Source: Nectonema munidae (lineage: Eukaryota; Nematomorpha; Nectonematoida; Nectonematidae). From it: DNA of 64,000 bases. Within the stretch, counting starts at the first letter, position 1. The number at the start of each line of letters is the position of its first letter. Under the pieces are notes generated by a model. That model was not told where the DNA came from. It did not search any database and saw only the letters and a program-made list of their open reading frames with translations. Location: NCBI GenBank assembly GCA_030549495.1, contig JAUIRK010000176.1, positions 124,001-188,000 of the forward strand, read 5' to 3'. The translations under genes were made by a program, and so were the position numbers. This document shows, piece by piece, positions 57,933-64,000 of this stretch.

Positions 57933-58838
57933 AGTTCAATCCCACAAGCCCCGGACTCTTAAAAACAAAATTACAAAATCAAGCATATTGTGAGCATATA
58001 ACCTTATAGGAGAAATTTTTTTTCAGCAATACAAACTTTAAAACTATAAGGGCCACATTAATTTAAGGCTCTTTTTTCGAAAAGGAAAAAATTGGCCATT
58101 TTTTTCGGCAGCTCGCGTTAAATAGTCAAAATTTGTGATTTCTATACAAAAGTATAGGTAAAAGTATTCTTGAAATGGTTAATAAATGAATGAAAATCTT
58201 TATAAGCAAGAGCGCCTGATTTAATATGAGTAGTTGCTAAAGTGGAAAGAGATTAAGATTATTATATCAAATTCAAATAAAAGTAATAAAAAAGAATAAT
58301 GAGAGAATAAGGTGACACATCATGATTTGTTATTAGATGGACACGAGAAAACAGATATTTTAGAAAGTTTAAAAGTTGGAGTCGTTTGGAATCTAGCGTA
58401 TAAACAAAGTCAGGATTTTTATTCAATAAGCCAAGGTGGCGTATATTATTTCTCATTCCGTTAAAAAATTGAGATATGAGAAAGATAAAAACTTTGCAAG
58501 CAAAGAGTAAAGTATTATGTTTAAATATTTAAAAATGTCAACGTTGGGGAATGTTGTAAGGAGGATCCCCAGGATGAGTATTCAATGTTTTATGATAATT
58601 TGTTAGTAATTGTGATGCACTTTTAAATGTATAGAGAATGAGTTAGTGGTAATCCCAATTTATATGAAATAGTGCAATTAAAATAGAGTGAGACTTTTTA
58701 CCCAAATACCCCCAAATATACCCAAACCGAACAAAACAAATTTAAATATACATTAAAGAATTATTCTCAGCATAAAAGTAAAATAAATTATTAATTTTAA
58801 ATTAAATTATAAAAAATTTAAAAATAATGCTATGTCAA

Positions 58839-58920
58839 ATTTTTTTTAATTAAAATTGTTTATTTATATTATAACAATAACTTAAAATATAATATTTTTT
58901 TGTAGATAATAATATAATTA
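58839..58920. repeat. Right arm of the 1.3-kb spaced inverted repeat
   Basis: Inverse of 57552-57627; see that entry. No target duplication or transposase was found between or beside the arms. Confidence 0.6.
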
Positions 58921-58925
58921 TTTTA

Positions 58926-59389
58926 TAATGTACCTCTCAGCGGGTGTTGAGAAAAATTGCCCACATGTGCCCAAAAACGCCCACCTTTATTTTCTTCATG
59001 GAAAAAAATAAAATTTTCAATAATAAAATGAAAAAAAGTGCATAAAGTTTTTTTTCAAGTTTTAAAATATTTTTGAGTAGTTTCTTAATTTTTATTTGAT
59101 ATTAACAAATTTTTTGAATTATTTTTCCTTATTCTCGAACAAACTAATTATCCATTCAATCGACAATTTAAATTTTAAAGATCCAATAGATTTAAATAAT
59201 TGTTTTAAAGATTTAGTAAGCTTAATATCATTTTGTTTAAATTATATCTATTAATTGTATTAAATTATATTATACTATAAAAGATTGAGAAATTTAAGAT
59301 CTGTATAAAACAATAAAAAGTAATTTTTTTGATAAATCATAAATACTATTTGCTCTGTATGTGATGATTAAAAATTATAGATACCAACC
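58926..59389. other. Nothing recognised
   Basis: AT-rich, no supported feature. Confidence 0.35.
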
Positions 59390-59530
59390 AAGAAATGAAA
59401 TATCTTCAAAAATCTATAAAGCTGACTTAAAGCCATTATCAACGCCTCTAGATAGAAACTGTTCGTTTAACGCTGCCTTACTCATTTCATTTGGAAATGA
59501 AAAAATCCTTAGAGTATGGAAAAAGTTTCC
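59390..59530 (+). pseudogene. OTU-like domain fragment, probably transposon-borne
   Basis: Plus strand reads KADLKPLSTPLDRNCSFNAA then LLISFGNEKILRVWKKFP. The pattern D-x-N-C-x-F-N-x-x-x-L-L-x-x-G-N-E with LR soon after resembles the catalytic Cys region of OTU-type proteases found in many animal transposons, though the usual DGNC is altered to DRNC. It is too short to be sure. Confidence 0.35.
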
Positions 59531-60309
59531 CCAACTATAGAAGAAGGAATTATCAAACTTTGTATTTAAAATTCTTGGTGTTCAGTTTTAGCAATTAAAG
59601 CAGTTAGTGTTTTTGAAGATCAATTAAGGGGTTTAATTTTTCACCCAATTTATGTATTAATTTTATAATAATCGTACACATAAAATATTCGGAGAGATGT
59701 ACAGTTTGTTCTTCAAATTTTATTCTAGGTTCCATTTTTGCTTGACTTGTAAAGTTATTTTTACTTCGAATGTTTACATTTGGGATCTTATACTTGATTA
59801 ATGATCCAAAGAATATTAATAAAAGTTTGTTTATTTGTGTTAAAAATCTTCGATTGTAAAGCTTGTATTATTACACTCATGTTTTGAACCGCAGATTTTT
59901 TGTATTTTTTTTATATTGTTTAATTTTTAGGTCAAAAGTGTTGATTTGACTCTTCTTTTATGTTCTGTTTTACAAGCTGTTACACGTATAGAATTATATA
60001 AAAGTTTTGAAAAAATACTTCCCCATAGAAAACATATTGGAGTATTATCAAATCCCTGCCTAAGTATTTGTTAATTCTAAGTTCGTCAAAAGAATCGCTT
60101 TAAAGCTTAAACGACCAAAATTTTACAAAAGAAAGTCATAAATTATACGGTAAATTCTCTTAAATTTTTTTTAACTCAAATCATAATACTTTATTTAAGG
60201 TTGAAGCAAACAGAAAAGATTCGGGTGGAATTTTTCATCTATTCCTATTTGAATTGATGTTTGGATGTGAATTTACCTTATTATAAGATGTTACAGTAAT
60301 AACTGAAAA
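59531..60309. other. Nothing recognised
   Basis: AT-rich, no supported feature. Confidence 0.35.
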
Positions 60310-60830
60310 TTGATATTATTTCCTCTTTTTCCTCCTCTTTCATGTATTTATTATATATTGCAAAAGACTCAAAAATGGAATTCAATGGAGTCAATGAATC
60401 TTTACAACAATTTGGCATATTTAGTCGTGATTTGTCTATTGATAAGCAAATGTTCCCATATTTTTGGTGTCATTCATCGAAACAATTTATTCGAGCGCGA
60501 CCGTTATAGCCAGATAAAATGAGAATCCCAACAAACTTTTCTAGCCCGTTTTCATTCATAGCAAGACAAAAGTTTTTTTTGATCTGCATACCGATTTGAT
60601 TCTTCGACAATGAATTCTTTCATTTTTTCACTAAAGGAATATTTCGAAAATTTCTAGATTTTTTTCCAAATAGGAGCATCTTCTAGAGACTTTTTTCGCT
60701 TTCTTTGATTTTGAGTTTGATTGGAGACACCTTCTTTTTGTTGAACCTCAAATTTTCCTACAACATCGTTTGGAAGATTATCTGAAGCTAAACCAAGATT
60801 TTCAGATTCGTTATCATAAAAAAGTAAAAT
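60310..60830 (-). pseudogene. Decayed piggyBac-like transposase, N-terminal part
   Basis: Minus strand from the right: NESENLGLASDNLPND, a Lys/Arg-rich stretch (NQRKRKKSLEDAP), then FSEKMKEFIVEESNRYADQK, the conserved piggyBac F-x-x-x-L-x-x-I-x-x-x-(T/S)NRYA pattern, then KFVGILILSGYN (about 60510-60540) and, in another frame, MTPKIWEHLLINRQITTKYA. Stops and frame changes are present and the catalytic part is absent. Different in sequence from the copies at 40 and 51 kb. Confidence 0.6.
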
Positions 60831-61639
60831 AGTCTAGTAATTAGTTTTAGTCATAAAATTGTAAAGTTAAAAATCTTTCAAAGTTTCTTTCTCTTAAGTT
60901 TATTTTTTAAAACTTTTATTCATTTATATTTTAATTCTATTTTTAATAATCATTTATATATGTTTAAATATATACGAAAGTTATTATATAAATTATTTAC
61001 AATTGTTGTGGACTGCATAAGATACACAATTTTTATTCTCAATGTAATTAATTGAATGATCCTTTTTCAAAAATATAAATTTATCGAAAATTTTTATTTG
61101 AGCTGAAAAGATTTTAGTCGTTCTTCTATTATCTTCTATTTTGTGATTTTTTTATGGAAATTATTCACAAATATAGTATTCCTCGACATTTCTCGCCTTG
61201 AATTTCGCAGCTTCTATGCATATCCTATGTTTTTCAAAAGTTAATATCCCGTGTCCCCAAGCCATCGCGACACTTAAAATAATAAGACTGGTTTCATAAG
61301 TTTAAGTAAGTAAGTTTATTTAAATAAAATGAAAATATTAATAAGAATGAACAGAGATATAAGGTAATTTTATACTGAATATTGATGAAAATATATGTAT
61401 TCAAAAGAAATGAAGTGTGAAATCTAAAGGTTTATGCAAACCGCTGTAAGATTTCCAACATCAAGTATTATATTTTATATATCAGAAAGAGTAAGAAGAG
61501 AAGTGTTACTACTACTAGAGAAATATGTATTCAATTCAGCAAAATTAAACAAAAAATCATTTTGATTGATTCATAATTCATAATAGTTTGTATTAAACTT
61601 GACCCTTTCAACTTCTTTTTGCACTGATGGACAAGCGAA
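60831..61639. other. Nothing firmly recognised
   Basis: A short minus-strand reading near 61150-61222 (MAWGHGILTFEKHRICIEAA) may be leader sequence of the piggyBac-like remnant; not identified. Confidence 0.25.
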
Positions 61640-62265
61640 ATCAAATGCTGAATGATCAGTTTTTTCACGACAAAAAAAACTTACAAGTTGCGCACGTTAA
61701 TTGATTAGAAGCCATATCACAAGAACTACCATTGTGATTTTTATAACAGTACCTACAAATAGGTTTTCTAGTACACTTTGATGCCTTGTGTCCAAACAGA
61801 CAGCAGTTTGAGCACTGTTTGTACAATATGTAAGGATAAAGCTTATAACTATTCAAATCAATGTAAACTACAAACTTATTTTTTTGAAAGAAATTGAAAA
61901 TTTTACTAGACACTACAAAAACTAAAAGTTTACAATCTTGAGACCTTAACTTTTTAGAAAACAGAAATCTAAAAATCTCACCTTGTTCTTTCAAACTTTT
62001 AAGGCTAGGATTTTTAGAAAACATTGATTCTAAAATCTCTTCATCAGATATTTTACATGAAAAATTGAGACTTAGTTTAGGCAAAAACTTTCTAGCCGGA
62101 TCAACTTTAAGCTTCAGAAGCTCTCTGTATACTTTGAGGGTCACTAAACTTAAAGCAATACTTGTTTTTCATTTTTTTCACAGAACTAACTTGAACGTCT
62201 TTCAGCACTTTTGAAGACTTTTCAAAAACATTATCATCGGCATCAGATTTTGAAACGTAAAAACA
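61640..62265 (-). pseudogene. LINE ORF1 (gag-type) fragment with zinc knuckles
   Basis: A minus-strand open part (62144-61665) carries CSNCCLFGHKASKC and CRYCYKNHNGSSC, two CCHC-type knuckles, then CATC. This Cys/His spacing, with a preceding 100-residue domain (LNFSCKISDEEILESMF, FVVYIDLNSYKLYP), is that of ORF1 in Jockey/I-type LINEs. Just upstream, in another frame, VSKSDADDNVFEKSSKVLKD and KNKYCFKFSDPQ look like its N-terminal part, so there is a frame change near 62130. No reverse transcriptase was seen in the window. Confidence 0.6.
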
Positions 62266-63169
62266 AAAGTTGTTGACAAAAAAGTATGGAAATTAAAATG
62301 ATTAATTACCAACTTTTAGAATATTTGAAGAGACTTTGAAAATATTGAAAAAACGATAAATATGATAGCGTTTTTATCAAGATATAATAGAAACTTTGAT
62401 TTGTATCGTCCCAGCAACTTTCTATCACAATTTTTCATCAGTAAAAAAACCACTACTGGTTGTCTAATTAATTGTCAAGACCTTTGTAAATAATTTTCCT
62501 AACTCAACATCAGATCAAATGGCGCTATTAAAAGGAGTTGTATCGCTTTTATTTTACATTGATTTATTTTCTATGTCAAGAAAACTTTCAACAATCTTAG
62601 GAGAGTTTTGTAAAAAAGCTGGTCTTCATCAGAATTGTTTATATGTGTGAAAAAAATCTAATTTGAGGATTTTCACTTTTCACGGTTCTGTTTGGAACAC
62701 CTCAACCGCCGTAAATTTGTTACTTGAACTTAGGTCAAAGCTCAGCAAATTTTAAAAATTTCAAAATAATATTTTTTATAGATTCAAAAATACCATTTTT
62801 TTAAAGATATTATGTATATATTCTGTTAGTTATTAAAAATGTAAAAATTATATTTATTGATTAAAACTTTTTTTTATATTTACTTAAAATTTTCTATTTT
62901 TTTGAAAAACATTAATGATATAAAATAAACTGAATAACTTTGGGCAAGTATATGTCTTTAGTGTTAGTGCTAAAAGGCTTACATACATCAATATTTTTAC
63001 AAATATCCCTGTAAAGTGTCTTTTCAAACACATTTCCCAACACACTCATATATATATTTTTATATAAAATATCACTAAGCATATTAATCAAGATTTGTAT
63101 ATGATATGTGTGATTTCAATAATTTTTATGCATTTATTTTTTACTTCTTTTTCCCACTAAAACTTTCTC
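62266..63169. other. Nothing recognised
   Basis: AT-rich, no supported feature. Confidence 0.35.
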
Positions 63170-64000
63170 TTGTATGTCTACTTCCACTGATTCTTCAAAC
63201 GTTACTCTAAGAATTCAAAAAACCAAAGATTCTTATATTTCAACTTCTAAAAATGACTGGCGTACAACTTCTCCATCATGAGTACACATACAGTCAGAAA
63301 ACCTTTATTAATTCCTATTCTTGAAACTTGTTATTTAAATGAAAGTCCTCTTTTTGATTTTTGCTTTCTCGATGTTTTGAAACAAATGTTAAAATCTACT
63401 AATATAAATTAAAAAAATAGGTTCAGTAATTTTAAAGAATTTGAATTGAAAGATATCAAAAAGTATTTAGGCGTACATTTGTTGATGAATACCGATAAAG
63501 GTCAGCACCTCAGACAACAAGATTTTATTACAAGAAAACAAACATATGTTGAGGACATTTACATTGTGAATATCGATTGTCTTACGTATACAGATTTCAA
63601 GTTTGGTAGATTTGTTACAAGAGGTGAAGAAGAGTGGGTGTACTCTCTTGATAAAATGGGAACAAAAAAAATTTAATTTAACGGTACGTTCCTGAAAAAC
63701 AGAATTGGTAAAAACATTTCAAAAGATTTGATAGACAAATGTCTAGCAAACACAACTAGAAATTTTGACAGAAAATTTTTGGTTTTAGAAAAAAGTTTTA
63801 ATAATAACAACAGAAAATTTCAATTTTCTTGTTTTCATGATAAGAAAGGTAAAAAAAAGTTTTATTCATAACAACAGATCCTCTTCAATTTGGCGAGGAT
63901 AATTTTAGTAAATTTAGATTGGAAACTAATAAAGTCCCTGACCAAGTTAAATACTATAATACATCAATGGATCATGTTGATTAGTTTTTACAATTTTACA
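63170..64000 (+). pseudogene. Decayed, distant piggyBac-like transposase, runs off the window
   Basis: Plus-strand pieces in order: SPLFDFCFLDVLKQMLKSTN (about 63340-63400), FKEFELKDIKKYLGVHLLMN (about 63430-63489), WVYSLDKMGTKKI, LIDKCLANTTRNFDRKFLVL, then in another frame KVPDQVKYYNTSMDHVDQFL (about 63930-63990). The pattern TN...F-x-x-x-E-(I)K-x-(F/Y)LG and, at the end, YN-x-x-M-x-x-VD is the piggyBac order. Several stops and frame changes are present. It is not close to the copies at 40 or 51 kb. Confidence 0.6.

Overview
This is an AT-rich piece of an invertebrate animal genome, probably bilaterian. The species cannot be named from the sequence alone; an arthropod such as a copepod would fit but is a guess. 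The evidence is intron-bearing host genes with animal-only products, many tRNA-derived SINEs, and a dense mix of cut-and-paste transposons (hAT, piggyBac, MULE, Tc1/mariner-like) with their short non-autonomous derivatives. No bacterial-style operons, rRNA, intact tRNA genes or CRISPR arrays are visible, and no retrovirus, LTR or Polinton copy was recognised.

Host genes. Positions 1-1029 (+) hold the last coding exon of an MTA (metastasis-associated, NuRD complex) homologue, with both conserved C-terminal RBBP4-binding regions and, unusually, a pair of C2H2 zinc fingers before them. On the opposite strand, five small exons between 29.5 and 9.7 kb (29404-29529, 24931-24997, 20925-21173, 18058-18166, 9743-9841) join with matching splice phases into the C-terminal 216 or so residues of an NPDC1/CAB-1 homologue, a single-pass neuronal membrane protein. 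The two genes converge tail to tail. The 5' exons of the NPDC1 gene were not found.

Layout. 1.5-3.0 kb: a decayed hAT-like transposase split by a SINE. 4.1-7.05 kb: a piggyBac-type MITE, a 28-bp minisatellite holding one diverged satellite monomer, then a near-identical 161-bp satellite array of 15 units. 8.8-29.5 kb: the NPDC1 gene with introns carrying a ZMYM1-like hAT element, a Tc1-like remnant, a MULE with long terminal inverted repeats, MITEs and a SINE. 31-38.3 kb: MITEs, a fold-back element and a MITE nested inside its own kind. 39.56-43.77 kb: a nearly whole piggyBac element whose 557-residue transposase is split by one intron, and that intron carries a GC-rich tandem-dimer MITE. 47-54.7 kb: a small TAA-flanked MITE, AT-rich tandem repeats, a 37-bp minisatellite, a second, 5'-truncated piggyBac and further SINE and hAT debris. 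55-64 kb: MITE fragments, tandem and inverted repeats, an OTU-like fragment, two more decayed piggyBac-like transposases and a LINE gag-type fragment.

Most of the window is transposon-derived or unrecognisable AT-rich DNA. The host genes are unrelated in function as far as can be seen. Exon structures are inferred from splice signals, phase and family resemblance recalled from knowledge, not from transcripts or database searches.
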